The notes: generated by a model from the sequence alone, not told the origin. Positions 27,704 through 37,741 are shown, numbered from the stretch's first letter. The stretch is 64,000 nt of DNA from Pseudolabrys sp. (GCA_019689975.1 JADGGK010000005.1:18366-82365), one strand, 5' to 3'. Made by a program: numbers and translations.

Positions 27704-28096
27704 ATGGGCAAGCGTCGACGCGAACGCGATCTTCCGGATCACGCGGCCAAGGCGGTCTCGCGCATGCTGCGGGTTTCGCCGCGGAAGCTCAATCTCGTGG
27801 CGCAGCTCATCCGCGGCAAGAAGGTCGCAACCGCGCTCGCCGATCTGCAATTCTCGCGCAAGCGGATCGCCAAGGACGTGCGCAAGTGCCTGGAATCGGC
27901 GATCGCCAATGCCGAGAACAACCACGACCTCGACGTCGACGAGCTCGTCGTCGCCGAGGCCCATGTCGGCAAGGCGCTGGTGCTCAAGCGCTTTGCCGCG
28001 CGCGGCCGCGGCCGCGTCGGTCGCATCCTCAAACCGTTTTCCAACCTGACCATCGTGGTGCGTCAGGAAGAGGAGCCGGCGCGCGCCAAGGCCTAG
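27704..28096 (+). CDS. rplV: 50S ribosomal protein L22
   Basis: L22 lines the exit tunnel and its beta-hairpin contacts macrolides. 130 residues from ATG 27704 (M-G-K-R-R-R-E-R-D); the open frame upstream overlaps rpsS. The family pattern [17 protein letters not shown] and the C-terminal hairpin R-G-R-V-G-R-I-L-K are intact. The N-terminus is slightly longer and more basic than in E. coli. Confidence 0.97.
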   Translation: MGKRRRERDLPDHAAKAVSRMLRVSPRKLNLVAQLIRGKKVATALADLQFSRKRIAKDVRKCLESAIANAENNHDLDVDELVVAEAHVGKALVLKRFAARGRGRVGRILKPFSNLTIVVRQEEEPARAKA

Positions 28097-28106
28097 GGAG
28101 TGAGCG

Positions 28107-28808
28107 ATGGGTCAGAAAGTCAATCCGATCGGGCTTCGCGTCGGCATCAACCGCACCTGGGATTCGCGGTGGTATGCGGGCAAGACCGAATATGGCTCGC
28201 TGCTGCACGAGGACATCAAGATCCGCGAAGAGCTGAGCAGGCAGCTCAAGCAGGCCGCGGTCTCGCGCATTGTCATCGAGCGGCCGCACAAGAAATGCCG
28301 CGTCACCATCCATTCGGCGCGACCCGGTGTCGTCATCGGCAAGAAGGGCGCCGATATCGAGAAGCTGCGCCGCTCCGTGGCCAAGCTGACCGATAGCGAC
28401 GTCGTCATCAACATCGTCGAAATCCGCAAACCCGAACTCGACGCGCAGCTTGTGGCGGAGTCGATCGCCCAGCAGCTCGAGCGCCGCGTCGCTTTCCGTC
28501 GCGCCATGAAGCGCGCGGTGCAGTCGGCCATCAGGTTGGGCGCCGAGGGCATCCGCATCAATTGTTCCGGCCGCCTCGGGGGCGCCGAGATCGCGCGCAT
28601 GGAATGGTACCGCGAAGGCCGCGTGCCGCTGCACACCTTGCGGGCCGACGTCGACTACGGGACGGCGACGGCCTTCACCACCTACGGCACCTGCGGTGTC
28701 AAGGTGTGGATCTTCAAGGGCGAGATCCTGGAGCACGATCCCATGGCGCAGGACAGGCGCCAGGCCGAAGGCGAGGCCGGGCGTGCGCGCCGCGAGGCCG
28801 CATCGTGA
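28107..28808 (+). CDS. rpsC: 30S ribosomal protein S3
   Basis: S3 forms part of the mRNA entry gate and helicase. 233 residues: [11 protein letters not shown] start, KH domain with P-G-V-V-I-G-K-K-G (about 72-80) and C-terminal domain with [10 protein letters not shown]. The tail is Arg/Glu-rich. rplP follows after 24 bases. Confidence 0.98.
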   Translation: MGQKVNPIGLRVGINRTWDSRWYAGKTEYGSLLHEDIKIREELSRQLKQAAVSRIVIERPHKKCRVTIHSARPGVVIGKKGADIEKLRRSVAKLTDSDVVINIVEIRKPELDAQLVAESIAQQLERRVAFRRAMKRAVQSAIRLGAEGIRINCSGRLGGAEIARMEWYREGRVPLHTLRADVDYGTATAFTTYGTCGVKVWIFKGEILEHDPMAQDRRQAEGEAGRARREAAS

Positions 28809-28832
28809 GCCGGACCATCATGAGTTGACGTC

Positions 28833-29246
28833 ATGCTGCAACCGACCCGCACCAAGTTCCGCAAGGCGCACAAGGGCCGCATTCACGGCGTGGCCACCTC
28901 CGGCACCACGCTGGCTTTCGGCCAGTACGGCCTCAAGGCGCTCGAGCCCGATCGCGTCACCGCGCGGCAGATCGAGGCCGCGCGTCGCGCGCTCACGCGC
29001 TTCATGAAGCGCTCCGGGCGGGTATGGATCCGCGTGTTCCCGGACGTGCCGGTATCGAAGAAGCCGATCGAGGTGCGCATGGGCAAGGGCAAGGGAACGC
29101 CGGAATTCTGGGTTTGCCGGGTCAAGCCGGGCCGCGTGTTGTTCGAGATCGACGGCGTGCCGGCCGGTGTTGCCCGCGAGGCGTTGGCGCTTGCCGCCGC
29201 CAAGCTTCCGGTAAAGACGCGTTTCATCGAGCGCATCGCCGAGTAG
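28833..29246 (+). CDS. rplP: 50S ribosomal protein L16
   Basis: L16 positions tRNA in the A site. 137 residues with [11 protein letters not shown] start, [10 protein letters not shown] loop and the P-V-K-T-R-F end. Normal length. rpmC starts 5 bases later. Confidence 0.98.
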   Translation: MLQPTRTKFRKAHKGRIHGVATSGTTLAFGQYGLKALEPDRVTARQIEAARRALTRFMKRSGRVWIRVFPDVPVSKKPIEVRMGKGKGTPEFWVCRVKPGRVLFEIDGVPAGVAREALALAAAKLPVKTRFIERIAE

Positions 29247-29251
29247 GAGCC

Positions 29252-29458
29252 ATGAAAGCCGCCGACATCAGAGCGATGACGCTCGATCAGATCGACGACG
29301 AGGTGCTCAAGCTCAAGAAGGAGCAGTTCAACCTGCGCTTCCAGCGGGCCACGGGGCAGCTCGAGAACACGGCGCGGGTGCGCGCGATCCGGCGCGACAT
29401 CGCACGGCTGAAGACCATTGCCGCGCAGAAGCGCGCGGAAAGCAAATCGAAAGGTTGA
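29252..29458 (+). CDS. rpmC: 50S ribosomal protein L29
   Basis: Small helical protein at the tunnel exit beside L23. 68 residues; the family pattern [14 protein letters not shown] and the basic R-R-D-I-A-R-L-K-T are present. The open frame extends upstream within rplP, but length and the GGAGC ribosome site fix ATG 29252. Confidence 0.96.
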   Translation: MKAADIRAMTLDQIDDEVLKLKKEQFNLRFQRATGQLENTARVRAIRRDIARLKTIAAQKRAESKSKG

Positions 29459-29469
29459 GAGGTCAGGGA

Positions 29470-29721
29470 ATGCCGAAGCGCACGCTGCAAGGCGTCGTCG
29501 TCAGCGACAAGCAGGATAAGACGGTGGTGGTGCGCGTCGAGCGTCGCTTCACCCACCCCGCCATGAAGAAGACCGTGCGTCGGTCCAAGAAGTACCACGC
29601 GCACGACGAGAAGAACGAATATTCGGTCGGCGATATCGTCTGGATCGAGGAACACCGGCCCATTTCCAAGCTCAAGCGGTGGCTGGTGATCCGGGGCGAG
29701 AAGAAGCAGAAGATCCAATAG
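29470..29721 (+). CDS. rpsQ: 30S ribosomal protein S17
   Basis: S17 is a primary 16S rRNA binder of the OB fold. 83 residues from ATG 29470 ([10 protein letters not shown]), with strands [11 protein letters not shown] and S-K-K-Y-H-A-H-D-E. An in-frame ATG five codons upstream overlaps the rpmC stop and is less likely. Confidence 0.97.
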   Translation: MPKRTLQGVVVSDKQDKTVVVRVERRFTHPAMKKTVRRSKKYHAHDEKNEYSVGDIVWIEEHRPISKLKRWLVIRGEKKQKIQ

Positions 29722-29756
29722 GCGTGACGGGCGCGAAGGAAAGCGGGAACGGCGTC

Positions 29757-30125
29757 ATGATCCAGATGCAGACGAACCTTGACGTGGCGGACAATTCCGG
29801 CGCACGCCGCGTCATGTGCATCAAGGTGCTGGGTGGTTCGAAGCGGAAATATGCCACCATCGGCGATGTCATCGTCGTTTCGGTGAAGGATGCGATCCCG
29901 CGCGGCCGCGTCAAGAAGGGCGACGTGATGAAGGCCGTGGTGGTACGCATTTCCAAGGACATCAAGCGTCCCGACGGTTCTGTCATCCGTTTCGATCGCA
30001 ACGCGGCGGTGCTGATCACCCCGCAGATGGAGCCGGTCGGCACCCGCATCTTCGGTCCGGTGCCGCGCGAGCTGCGCGCCAAGAACCACATGAAGATCAT
30101 CTCGCTCGCGCCGGAGGTGCTGTGA
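29757..30125 (+). CDS. rplN: 50S ribosomal protein L14
   Basis: L14 bridges the subunits and binds the silencing factor RsfS. 122 residues from ATG 29757 ([16 protein letters not shown]), with the [13 protein letters not shown] motif. The stop TGA shares its A with the rplX start codon (TGATG at 30123-30127), a coupling arrangement. Confidence 0.98.
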   Translation: MIQMQTNLDVADNSGARRVMCIKVLGGSKRKYATIGDVIVVSVKDAIPRGRVKKGDVMKAVVVRISKDIKRPDGSVIRFDRNAAVLITPQMEPVGTRIFGPVPRELRAKNHMKIISLAPEVL

Positions 30126-30451
30126 TGGCGGCCAAGATCAGGAAGGGCGACAAGGTCGTGGTGCTCGCGGGACGCGACAAGGGTCGTACCGGCGAGGTCA
30201 TCGAGGTGCGTCCCCGCGAGGGGCGGGCGCTGGTGCGCGGCGTTCACATGGTCAAGCGCCATCAGCGGCAGACCGCGCGCCAGGAAGGCGGGATCATAGC
30301 CAAGGAGAGCCCCATTCATCTGTCCAACCTGGCGCTCGCCGATCCGAAGGACGGCAAGCCGACGCGGGTCGGTTTCAAATTCGTCGGCGAAGGCGATAAC
30401 CGCAGGAAGGTGCGCTACGCCAAGCGTTCCGGAGTCGAGATCGATGGCTGA
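30125..30451 (+). CDS. rplX: 50S ribosomal protein L24
   Basis: Assembly initiator with a KOW motif ([19 protein letters not shown]). 108 residues. The start overlaps rplN by one base, and its last 8 bases overlap the start of rplE, so L14, L24 and L5 are translationally chained. Confidence 0.97.
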   Translation: MAAKIRKGDKVVVLAGRDKGRTGEVIEVRPREGRALVRGVHMVKRHQRQTARQEGGIIAKESPIHLSNLALADPKDGKPTRVGFKFVGEGDNRRKVRYAKRSGVEIDG

Positions 30452-31160
30452 TACGCGGCCGAAATCCGAGACCAGCAAGCCGCCGAAGGCACCGAAGCGG
30501 ACGGCGAAGGACAAGGGCGCTGCGCCAGAAGCGGCGGCGCGCCAAGCCGCCGCGTCCCAGGCCGCCGCGCCCCAAACCGCCGCGTCGAAAGTCGCCGCGC
30601 CGCGCGCGCCTGCCGACTACAAGCCGCGGCTGAAGAGCTATTTCGACGAAGTGGTGCGGCCCCAGCTCGCCAAGCGGTTCAACTATACCAATGCGATGCA
30701 GGTGCCGCGGATCACCAAAGTCGTGCTCAACATGGGCATCGGCGAAGGGGCCGCCGACCGCAAGAAGGTGGAAAGCGCGGCCGCCGATCTGTCCCTCATC
30801 GCCGGGCAGAAGGCCGTCATCACCAAGGCGCGCAAATCGATCGCCACCTACAAGCTGCGCGCCGGGCAGCCGATCGGATGCAAGGTCACCCTGCGCAAGG
30901 CGCGCATGTATGATTTCCTCGACCGGCTGGTGAACATCGCGCTGCCGCGCATCCGCGATTTCCGCGGTCTGAACCCGAAGGGATTCGACGGGCGCGGCAA
31001 CTACAGCCTGGGCATCCGTGAGCACATCGTGTTCCCGGAAATCGACTTCGACAAGGTGTCGGACGTGTGGGGCCTGGACGTGACCGTATGCACGAACGCG
31101 CGCAGCGACGAGGAGGCGCGCGCGCTGCTTGCCGCATTCAATTTTCCGTTCCGGCAGTGA
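30444..31160 (+). CDS. rplE: 50S ribosomal protein L5 with repeat-built N-terminal extension
   Basis: L5 carries 5S rRNA into the central protuberance. 238 residues against the usual ~180: a low-complexity extension of about 55 residues (Lys/Pro-rich, then Ala-rich) precedes the canonical Y-K-P-R-L-K-S-Y-F start at 59-67. The core, with [23 protein letters not shown] and the C-terminal [10 protein letters not shown], is complete. The ATG at 30444 overlaps rplX by 8 bases. An internal start just before the canonical part was searched for by eye and no ATG/GTG with a ribosome site was seen, so the extension is probably translated. Confidence 0.95.
   Translation: MADTRPKSETSKPPKAPKRTAKDKGAAPEAAARQAAASQAAAPQTAASKVAAPRAPADYKPRLKSYFDEVVRPQLAKRFNYTNAMQVPRITKVVLNMGIGEGAADRKKVESAAADLSLIAGQKAVITKARKSIATYKLRAGQPIGCKVTLRKARMYDFLDRLVNIALPRIRDFRGLNPKGFDGRGNYSLGIREHIVFPEIDFDKVSDVWGLDVTVCTNARSDEEARALLAAFNFPFRQ
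30543..30602 (+). repeat. Four 15-bp tandem repeats inside rplE
   Basis: Four direct units of 15 bp (consensus close to CAAGCCGCCGCGTCC) encode [15 protein letters not shown] and K-V-A-A-P, residues 34-53 of L5. Units differ at two to four positions. In-frame repeats like this can expand or shrink by slippage without a frameshift, which explains how the extension grew. Confidence 0.85.
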
Positions 31161-31208
31161 GGCGCGCAGCGGGCGACCTCAAACGCGGGACCGCAAGGAG
31201 CAATAGGC

Positions 31209-31514
31209 ATGGCCAAGACGAGCTCGATCGAGAAGAACAAGCGCCGGCGTCGCCTGGTGAAGAAATACGCCAGCCGCCGCGCCAGGCTCAAGGCGATCGT
31301 CCATGACAAGAAACTGCCGATGGAAGAACGTTTCGCGGCCACGCTCAAGCTTGCCGAATTGCCGCGCAATTCGTCGGCGACGCGTGTCCGTAACCGCTGC
31401 GAGTTGACGGGTCGGCCGCGCGGTTACTACCGCAAGCATCGCCTGTCGCGCATCGCGCTGCGCGAGCTCGGTTCCAAGGGGCTGATCCCGGGCTTGATCA
31501 AATCGAGCTGGTGA
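31209..31514 (+). CDS. rpsN: 30S ribosomal protein S14 (long, zinc-free type)
   Basis: S14 of the 30S head. 101 residues, the long form without the CxxC...CxxC zinc ribbon (a single Cys in [12 protein letters not shown]). Typical for alphaproteobacteria. It follows rplE after 48 bases with GGAGC before the ATG. Confidence 0.97.
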   Translation: MAKTSSIEKNKRRRRLVKKYASRRARLKAIVHDKKLPMEERFAATLKLAELPRNSSATRVRNRCELTGRPRGYYRKHRLSRIALRELGSKGLIPGLIKSSW

Positions 31515-31527
31515 GGAGGATCGACGA

Positions 31528-31926
31528 ATGTCCATCAACGATCCGATCGGCGACATGATCACCCGCATCCGCAATGCGCAAATGCGCTCGAAACCGAAAG
31601 TTTCGGTACCGGGCTCCAAGCAGCGCGAGCGCGTGCTCGAGGTGCTCAAGAGCGAGGGGTTCATCCGCGGTTATACCAGCATCGCGCATGCCTCCGGGCG
31701 CAGCGAAATCGAGATCGAACTCAAATATTTCGACGGCATGCCGGTCATCCGCGAGATCGCGCGCATCTCCAAACCGGGACGGCGCGTCTACGCCTCGGTC
31801 AAGACGCTGCCGCGCGTCAACAACGGCCTCGGCATTGCCATCGTTTCGACGCCCAAGGGCGTCATGGCCGATCATCAGGCGCGCGATGCCAATGTCGGCG
31901 GCGAGATCATCTGCACGGTTTTCTGA
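31528..31926 (+). CDS. rpsH: 30S ribosomal protein S8
   Basis: S8 binds the central domain of 16S rRNA; in E. coli it represses the spc operon by binding near rplE. 132 residues with [13 protein letters not shown] and the C-terminal G-G-E-I-I-C-T-V-F. Followed by a 98-base gap holding a short coupled ORF before rplF. Confidence 0.98.
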   Translation: MSINDPIGDMITRIRNAQMRSKPKVSVPGSKQRERVLEVLKSEGFIRGYTSIAHASGRSEIEIELKYFDGMPVIREIARISKPGRRVYASVKTLPRVNNGLGIAIVSTPKGVMADHQARDANVGGEIICTVF

Positions 31927-31947
31927 CGCGCGGTCGGGAGGTTCGGT

Positions 31948-32025
31948 ATGGGGTTGCAACAGCAGCGGACGCCGCGGAACGATCCCCGACGGGTGACGAC
32001 GGCAACGAAACGAATGGACTTCTGA
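31948..32025 (+). CDS. Candidate 25-codon ORF translationally coupled to rplF
   Basis: GGGAGG (31936-31941) lies 6 bases before the ATG at 31948. The ORF encodes [15 protein letters not shown] and ends M-D-F; its TGA (32023-32025) shares an A with the rplF ATG (TGATG). rplF itself has only a weak ribosome site just upstream, so ribosomes finishing this ORF could restart on rplF. The peptide is hydrophilic and basic and may have no role of its own. Alternative view: a chance frame in the rpsH-rplF gap. Confidence 0.45.
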   Translation: MGLQQQRTPRNDPRRVTTATKRMDF

Positions 32026-32558
32026 TGTCGCGAATCGGCAAGAAAGCGGTCGTGGTTCCGGCCGGCGTCACCGCCAGCGTCGAGGGGCAGACCGTGAAGG
32101 TGAAAGGGCCCAAGGGCGCGCTCCAGGCGGTGCTGGCCGACGACGTGAGCGTGACGATGGACAAGAACGCGATCAAGGTCGAGCCGCGCAATGCCACCAA
32201 GCGCGCGCGCGCGTTGTGGGGCACTTCGCGCACGCAGATCGCCAACCTGGTGGCGGGCGTGACCAAGGGCTTCGAGGAACGGCTGGAGATCAACGGCGTC
32301 GGATACCGCGCCGCGGTGCAAGGCAAGCAGCTCAATCTGCAGCTTGGCCACTCGCACGACATCAACTACCCGATCCCGCAGGGAATCGCGATCGCGACTC
32401 CCCGGCCGACCGAGATCGTGATCAGCGGGATCGACAAGCAGCAGGTCGGCCAGGTCGCCGCCGAGATCCGCAGCTTCCGCCCGCCCGAACCCTACAAGGG
32501 CAAGGGGGTCAAATACGCCGACGAGTATATTTTCCGCAAGGAAGGCAAGAAGAAGTGA
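32025..32558 (+). CDS. rplF: 50S ribosomal protein L6
   Basis: L6 sits near the GTPase centre. 177 residues: M-S-R-I-G-K-K-A-V start, two similar domains, and the C-terminal signature [13 protein letters not shown]. Its start codon overlaps the stop of the short ORF at 31948-32025. rplR begins 9 bases after the stop. Confidence 0.98.
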   Translation: MSRIGKKAVVVPAGVTASVEGQTVKVKGPKGALQAVLADDVSVTMDKNAIKVEPRNATKRARALWGTSRTQIANLVAGVTKGFEERLEINGVGYRAAVQGKQLNLQLGHSHDINYPIPQGIAIATPRPTEIVISGIDKQQVGQVAAEIRSFRPPEPYKGKGVKYADEYIFRKEGKKK

Positions 32559-32567
32559 GAATGCGCG

Positions 32568-32930
32568 ATGTCGAGATTAAGTGACCGGACCGCGCGCCGG
32601 CGCGCCAGGGTGCGGCGCCGGGTGAAGCTTGCGGCGCGAGGGCGGGCGCGGCTGAGCGTATTCCGCTCCTCCAAGCACATCTACGCCCAGATCATCGATG
32701 ATGATCGCGGCGTGACGCTGGCGGCTGCCTCCTCGCTCGACAAGGCACTGCGCGATAAGGGCATGAAGGGCAGCAACAAGGAGGCGGCCGCGGCCGTCGG
32801 CAGGTTGATCGCCGAGCGCGCCCAGGCCAAGGGTGTCAAGGACGTCGTGTTTGACCGCGGCGCCTATCTCTATCATGGCCGCGTCAAGGCGCTGGCCGAC
32901 GCCGCCCGCGAAGGCGGCCTCAATTTCTAA
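32568..32930 (+). CDS. rplR: 50S ribosomal protein L18
   Basis: 5S rRNA-binding partner of L5. 120 residues, with the basic N-terminus, [13 protein letters not shown] and the C-terminal [16 protein letters not shown]. Start codon is the ATG at 32568. Normal length. Confidence 0.97.
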   Translation: MSRLSDRTARRRARVRRRVKLAARGRARLSVFRSSKHIYAQIIDDDRGVTLAAASSLDKALRDKGMKGSNKEAAAAVGRLIAERAQAKGVKDVVFDRGAYLYHGRVKALADAAREGGLNF

Positions 32931-32942
32931 CGGGACGGAATT

Positions 32943-33518
32943 ATGGCTCGGCAACCAAGAGAACGCGAACGCGGCGAGCGCGAGGAGCGCGAAGGCGAGT
33001 TCGTCGACAAGCTGGTGCACATCAACCGCGTGGCCAAGGTGGTCAAGGGCGGCCGGCGCTTCGGTTTTGCCGCGCTGGTGGTGGTGGGCGACCAGAAGGG
33101 CCGCGTCGGATTCGGGCACGGCAAGGCGCGCGAGGTTCCCGAGGCGATCCGCAAGGCGACCGACGCGGCCAAGCATGCGCTGATGCGCGTGCCGCTGCGC
33201 GAAGGCCGCACGCTGCATCACGACGTCTATGGCCGCCACGGGGCCGGCAAGGTCTATCTGCGGGCGGCCCCTCCCGGCACGGGCATCATCGCCGGCGGGC
33301 CGATGCGCGCCGTATTCGAGACGCTCGGCGTGCAGGACGTGGTGGCGAAGTCGCTCGGTTCGTCCAATCCCTACAATGTGGTGCGCGCGACCTTCGACGC
33401 GCTCAAGGCGCAAGATTCCCCGCGTTCGGTCGCCGCCCGTCGCAACATCAAAGTCTCGATTCTGCAGGCGCGCCGCCGCGACACCGGCGAGACCGAAGCC
33501 TCGAGCGAGGGAGCATGA
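32943..33518 (+). CDS. rpsE: 30S ribosomal protein S5
   Basis: S5 takes part in decoding fidelity and mRNA unwinding. 191 residues. The N-terminus is highly charged ([12 protein letters not shown]), then [12 protein letters not shown] and G-A-G-K-V-Y-L-R. The last 4 bases overlap rpmD (ATGA). Confidence 0.97.
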   Translation: MARQPRERERGEREEREGEFVDKLVHINRVAKVVKGGRRFGFAALVVVGDQKGRVGFGHGKAREVPEAIRKATDAAKHALMRVPLREGRTLHHDVYGRHGAGKVYLRAAPPGTGIIAGGPMRAVFETLGVQDVVAKSLGSSNPYNVVRATFDALKAQDSPRSVAARRNIKVSILQARRRDTGETEASSEGA

Positions 33519-33721
33519 GCGTCGTGCGGCAGACGGACAAGATCATCAGGGTCGAACAGGTGGCAAGCCCGGCGCGGCGCCATTTCGATCAGCGGGCGAC
33601 GCTGATCGGCCTCGGCCTCAACAAGATCGGGCGTGTACGCGAGCTGCCGGACACCCCGGCAACCCGCGGCATGATCCGCAAGGTACGACATCTGGTGCGC
33701 GTGGTCGGCGAGGACGATTAG
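33515..33721 (+). CDS. rpmD: 50S ribosomal protein L30
   Basis: 68 residues; L30 family ferredoxin-like small protein of the large subunit, with [12 protein letters not shown] and the [14 protein letters not shown] motif. Overlaps rpsE by 4 bases. The following 135-base gap to rplO has AGGAGAGG (33793-33800) before a TTG-started 16-codon frame ending one base before rplO, a weak coupling candidate. Confidence 0.96.
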   Translation: MSVVRQTDKIIRVEQVASPARRHFDQRATLIGLGLNKIGRVRELPDTPATRGMIRKVRHLVRVVGEDD

Positions 33722-33856
33722 GGCATCGGTGGGGCATCACGTGCGTCGGGCGGTGGCATCCCGCCCATCGACCGGGCGGGGTCGGCGCGCGCAGGAGAGG
33801 CGGTTTGGTCCCGCCGCACGGACCGGGCAACAGCACTGCGGAGAACGAGGCGTGAG

Positions 33857-34435
33857 ATGAGACTCAACCAGATCGCCGACAGGCCGGGCGCGCGCAAGCG
33901 GCGCATGCGCATCGGGCGCGGTATCGGTTCCGGGATGGGAAAGACCGGCGGCCGGGGCGGCAAGGGCCAGACCGCGCGCGCCGGCTACAGCAACAAGGGC
34001 TTCGAAGGCGGGCAAATGCCGCTGCATCGGCGGCTGCCGAAACGGGGATTCCGCAACACCTCTTTCGCCGTCGCGCTCAACGAGATCAATCTCGGCAAGA
34101 TCCAGGCGGCGATCGACGCGGGTCGCATCGATACCGCGCAACCGATCACGGCGGAGACCCTGGTCCGGGCCGGTTTGCTGCGGCGCGTGAAGGACGGCGT
34201 GAAATTGCTTGCCGCCGGCGAATTCAGGAGCAAGGCCACCTTCGCCGTCAGCCGCGCGTCGCGGGCGGCGATCGCGGCCGTGGAAAAGGCCGGCGGCTCG
34301 GTCACCATCCTCGCCGCTGACCGGCAGGCGGGTGCTGCCGGATCCGCGGGGCGAGGGAACGAGCCGCGCGCGCGCAAAAGCGGCAAAACGGACGGCCGGC
34401 CCGCGCCTGCCGCGCAGGCGGAACCGGGTCCCTAG
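33857..34435 (+). CDS. rplO: 50S ribosomal protein L15 with extended tail
   Basis: L15 is a late-assembly protein. 192 residues; the canonical part ([21 protein letters not shown] then [14 protein letters not shown]) ends near residue 155. A ~38-residue Gly/Ala/Pro/Lys tail follows. secY starts 184 bases later. Confidence 0.97.
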   Translation: MRLNQIADRPGARKRRMRIGRGIGSGMGKTGGRGGKGQTARAGYSNKGFEGGQMPLHRRLPKRGFRNTSFAVALNEINLGKIQAAIDAGRIDTAQPITAETLVRAGLLRRVKDGVKLLAAGEFRSKATFAVSRASRAAIAAVEKAGGSVTILAADRQAGAAGSAGRGNEPRARKSGKTDGRPAPAAQAEPGP

Positions 34436-34619
34436 TTCACGCAATCGTCATCGCCCCGCTCGGCGGGCGGTTCCAAGACGTCGGTTACGGTTCGATGAAA
34501 TCGCTCTTATCTTCGGGTGACACGCGACGCCTGCGGACGTGAGCGACGGTGAGCGCCGGACGGGCCCGCCGGCGGGTGGCGCGCCGGCGCGGCGGACAGG
34601 GGGCGCGAAGGAGCAGACA

Positions 34620-35951
34620 ATGGTTTCGGCAGCGGAACAACTGGCGGCCAATCTCAATTTCTCGGCGCTCGCCAAGGCCGAAGAGCTGAAGAAGCGGATC
34701 TGGTTCACGGTTTGCGCGCTACTGGTCTATCGGCTCGGCACGTACATCCCGCTGCCCGGAATCGACCCCGCCGCCTGGGAGCAGATCTTCCAGACCCAGT
34801 CGGGCGGCATCCTCGGCATGTTCAACATGTTCTCCGGCGGCGGCATCCACCGGATGGCCATTTTCGCCTTGAACATCATGCCGTATATCTCCGCCTCGAT
34901 CATCATTCAATTGATGACGACCGTCTCGCCGACGCTCGAACAGCTCAAGAAGGAAGGCGAGCAGGGCCGCAAGATCATGAACCAGTACACGCGCTATCTC
35001 ACCGTCGTGCTGGCGGCGTTCCAGGCCTATGGGATCGGCATCGGTCTGCAAGGGACCGGCAGCGTCGTGTCGCATCCGGGCATCTTTTTCCTGATGTCGA
35101 CGACCATCACGCTGACCGGCGGCACCATCTTCCTCATGTGGCTCGGCGAGCAGATCACCTCGCGCGGCATCGGCAACGGCATTTCGCTGATCATCCTTTC
35201 CGGCATCGTGGCACAGCTGCCCTCCGCGATCGCCGGCACGCTTGAGCTCGGTCGTCAAGGCGCGTTGTCCACCGGCCTCATTCTGGCGGTGATGGTCATG
35301 GCGGTCGCCGTCATCGCTTTCATCGTCTTCATGGAACGGGCGCAGCGCCGCCTGTTGATCCAGTATCCCAAGCGTCAGGTCGGCAATCGCATGTTCGAGG
35401 GCCAATCCTCGCACCTTCCGCTCAAGCTCAACACCTCGGGCGTCATTCCGCCGATCTTTGCCTCGTCGCTGCTGCTGTTGCCGACCACCGTCGCCAATTT
35501 CAATGCCGGGGCCGGGCCGGGCTGGCTCACGACCGTCACCACTTTGCTTGGGCACGGGCGGCCGCTGTTTCTGATCCTGTATATCGCATTGATCGTCTTC
35601 TTTGCCTTCTTCTACACCGCAATCGTGTTCAATCCGACCGAGACGGCGGAGAACCTGAAGAAGCACGGCGGGTTCATTCCCGGCATCCGACCCGGCGAGC
35701 GAACCGCGGAATATATCGACTATGTGCTCACCCGCATCACGGTGGTGGGAGCGCTTTATCTCGCCCTTGTTTGCCTGATCCCGGAAATCCTCATCTCCTA
35801 TGCCGCGGTGCCGTTCTACTTTGGCGGCACCTCGCTGCTCATCGTCGTCAGCGTCACCATGGACACGGTGGCGCAAATCCAGGGTTATCTGCTCGCGCAT
35901 CAGTACGAAGGTCTCATCAAGCGCGCCAAATTGAGAGGTCGCACGCGATGA
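34620..35951 (+). CDS. secY: Preprotein translocase subunit SecY
   Basis: Channel-forming subunit of the Sec translocon in the inner membrane. 443 residues from ATG 34620 ([11 protein letters not shown]), with GAAGGAG upstream; an in-frame GTG at 34539 would add 27 Gly/Pro-rich residues and lacks a ribosome site. Ten transmembrane helices are visible, with the plug helix region [13 protein letters not shown] and the C4/C5 cytoplasmic loops. Its stop overlaps the adk start (ATGA at 35948-35951). Confidence 0.98.
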   Translation: MVSAAEQLAANLNFSALAKAEELKKRIWFTVCALLVYRLGTYIPLPGIDPAAWEQIFQTQSGGILGMFNMFSGGGIHRMAIFALNIMPYISASIIIQLMTTVSPTLEQLKKEGEQGRKIMNQYTRYLTVVLAAFQAYGIGIGLQGTGSVVSHPGIFFLMSTTITLTGGTIFLMWLGEQITSRGIGNGISLIILSGIVAQLPSAIAGTLELGRQGALSTGLILAVMVMAVAVIAFIVFMERAQRRLLIQYPKRQVGNRMFEGQSSHLPLKLNTSGVIPPIFASSLLLLPTTVANFNAGAGPGWLTTVTTLLGHGRPLFLILYIALIVFFAFFYTAIVFNPTETAENLKKHGGFIPGIRPGERTAEYIDYVLTRITVVGALYLALVCLIPEILISYAAVPFYFGGTSLLIVVSVTMDTVAQIQGYLLAHQYEGLIKRAKLRGRTR

Positions 35952-36754
35952 GGCTCATCCTGCTCGGCCCGCCGGGGGCGGGGAAGGGCACGCAAGCGCA
36001 GCGCCTGGTCAGGAAGCATCGCATCGTCCAGCTCTCCACCGGCGACATGCTGCGCGCCGCGGTGGCGGCGGGCACGCCTGTCGGCCTGCGCGCGAAAAGC
36101 ATCATGGAACGCGGCGAACTGGTGCCGGACGATGTGGTCATCGCGATCATCGCCGACCGTATCGATGAGCCCGATACCCGGCGCGGCTTCGTGCTCGACG
36201 GATTTCCGCGCACGGTCGCGCAGGCCGAGGCGCTCGACCGGTTGCTGGCCGCGCGGGGCCTTACGCTCGACGCGGTGATCGAGCTCAAGGTCGACGAAAA
36301 TATCCTGCTCGAACGCATCCGGAAGCGGGTCGCGGAAATGACCGCCCGCGGCGAGACGCTGCGCGCAGACGATACGCCCGACGTGCTCAAGGGCCGGCTC
36401 GCCGCCTACCGGGCACAGACGGCGCCGCTCGTCGACTATTATGCGCGCCGGGGTCTGCTGAAGTCCGTGGACGGCATGGCCCCGATCGACGCGGTGACGG
36501 CGGCCATCGACCGCGTGCTGCGGGACTCCCGCGGCACGGCGCCCGAGCGGAAGGCCGGCCGGAAGGCGGGGGCATCCGGGCGCAAAGGCGTCGCCGCGGG
36601 CAAGAAGGGTGCCGCCAAGGCACGCAAATCCGGGGCGCGCAAGACCGGGGCCTCGTCCGCGGCCAAATCCGCCAAGGCGGGCCGGCGGGGCACGTCCGTG
36701 CGCCGCCGGCGGGGCCGGTCGGCTGCACGCAAGAGGTTGACGAGAACGGGATGA
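35948..36754 (+). CDS. adk: Adenylate kinase with long basic C-terminal tail
   Basis: Converts AMP + ATP to two ADP. The core (residues 1 to ~192) is a short-LID, zinc-free alphaproteobacterial form: P-loop G-P-P-G-A-G-K-G-T (7-15), [14 protein letters not shown] and the LID region R-A-D-D-T-P-D-V. Residues 193-268 form an unusual tail of Ala/Gly/Lys/Arg/Ser with 27 Lys/Arg and only two acidic residues, resembling histone-H1-like or ribosome-binding tails. Adk usually ends near 190-215 residues. The start overlaps secY by 4 bases. The tail is in frame and uninterrupted, so it is probably real; its role is unknown. Confidence 0.95.
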   Translation: MRLILLGPPGAGKGTQAQRLVRKHRIVQLSTGDMLRAAVAAGTPVGLRAKSIMERGELVPDDVVIAIIADRIDEPDTRRGFVLDGFPRTVAQAEALDRLLAARGLTLDAVIELKVDENILLERIRKRVAEMTARGETLRADDTPDVLKGRLAAYRAQTAPLVDYYARRGLLKSVDGMAPIDAVTAAIDRVLRDSRGTAPERKAGRKAGASGRKGVAAGKKGAAKARKSGARKTGASSAAKSAKAGRRGTSVRRRRGRSAARKRLTRTG

Positions 36755-36829
36755 ATCCCTTAATAAGCCTCGCATTCAGAAGTTCGATGCGATGCCGGGC
36801 CCCGGCGAGGCGGGGCGAGGTGTCGCGTT

Positions 36830-36901
36830 ATGCTTTTCGTTATCCCTCTGTGGGGCCTCACGAATTCGGCATGTCCCGGGCGGCGGGGCGCTAACATTTA
36901 A
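36830..36901 (+). CDS. Candidate 23-codon ORF upstream of rpsM
   Basis: GAGGTG (36817-36822) lies 7 bases before an ATG that opens 23 codons (M-L-F-V-I-P-L-W-G-L onward, ending G-A-N-I-stop). The stop is 15 bases before the rpsM GTG. The N-terminus is hydrophobic. It lies in the 162-base adk-rpsM gap, where no other signal was found. Support is only position and ribosome site. Confidence 0.3.
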   Translation: MLFVIPLWGLTNSACPGRRGANI

Positions 36902-36916
36902 CGGGAGAGGCTATCC

Positions 36917-37300
36917 GTGGCTCGCATCGCCGGTGTCAATCTGCCGACCAACAAGCGCGTCGAAGTCGCGCTGCAATACATCCATGGGATCGGGCCGAAG
37001 ATCGCCAAGGACATCATGAACAAGGTCAACCTGCCGCCGGAGCGGCGGGTCTCGCAGCTGACCGATGCCGAGATTCTGCAGATTCGCGAGATCATCGATC
37101 GCGACTACGTGGTCGAAGGGGATCTGCGTCGCGAGGTGCAGCTCAACATCAAGCGACTGATGGATCTCGGCTGCTATCGCGGCCTGCGTCACCGCAAGGG
37201 TCTGCCGGTGCGCGGCCAGCGCACGCACACCAATGCGCGCACGCGCAAGGGTCCGGCGAAGACCGTTGCCGGCAAGAAGAAGGCGCCGGGACCGACTTAA
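36917..37300 (+). CDS. rpsM: 30S ribosomal protein S13
   Basis: S13 contacts the P-site tRNA and 50S bridges. 127 residues from a GTG start with GGGAGAGG before it: [18 protein letters not shown] and the basic tail [14 protein letters not shown]. First gene of the alpha unit; rpmJ (L36), found here in some bacteria, is absent as usual for alphaproteobacteria. Confidence 0.97.
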   Translation: MARIAGVNLPTNKRVEVALQYIHGIGPKIAKDIMNKVNLPPERRVSQLTDAEILQIREIIDRDYVVEGDLRREVQLNIKRLMDLGCYRGLRHRKGLPVRGQRTHTNARTRKGPAKTVAGKKKAPGPT

Positions 37301-37351
37301 TCATGGAACAGGCCGCGCCTGAAATGGCGTCGAGTCGCGAAAGGATCGAGC

Positions 37352-37741
37352 ATGGGTAAGGAAGCCACCCGCGTCCGCCGGCGTGAGCGAAAGAACATCG
37401 CCTCCGGCGTCGCGCATGTCGCGGCGTCGTTCAACAATACCATGATCACCATCACCGATGCGCAAGGCAACACCATTGCCTGGTCGTCGGCGGGGACCAT
37501 GGGCTTCAAGGGCTCGCGCAAATCGACCCCCTATGCCGCGCAGGTTGCCGCCGAGGACGCCGCCAGGAAGGCGCAGGAACACGGCATGCGCACGCTGGAG
37601 GTCGAGGTGTCCGGGCCGGGCGCGGGGCGCGAGTCGGCGCTTCGCTCGCTGCAGGCCGCCGGTTTCACCATTACTTCCATCCGCGACGTCACCGCGATCC
37701 CCCACAACGGGTGTCGACCGCGCAAGCGACGGCGCGTGTGA
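37352..37741 (+). CDS. rpsK: 30S ribosomal protein S11
   Basis: S11 is part of the 30S platform near the Shine-Dalgarno helix. 129 residues: [26 protein letters not shown] and the conserved end [12 protein letters not shown]. Normal length. Confidence 0.98.
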   Translation: MGKEATRVRRRERKNIASGVAHVAASFNNTMITITDAQGNTIAWSSAGTMGFKGSRKSTPYAAQVAAEDAARKAQEHGMRTLEVEVSGPGAGRESALRSLQAAGFTITSIRDVTAIPHNGCRPRKRRRV

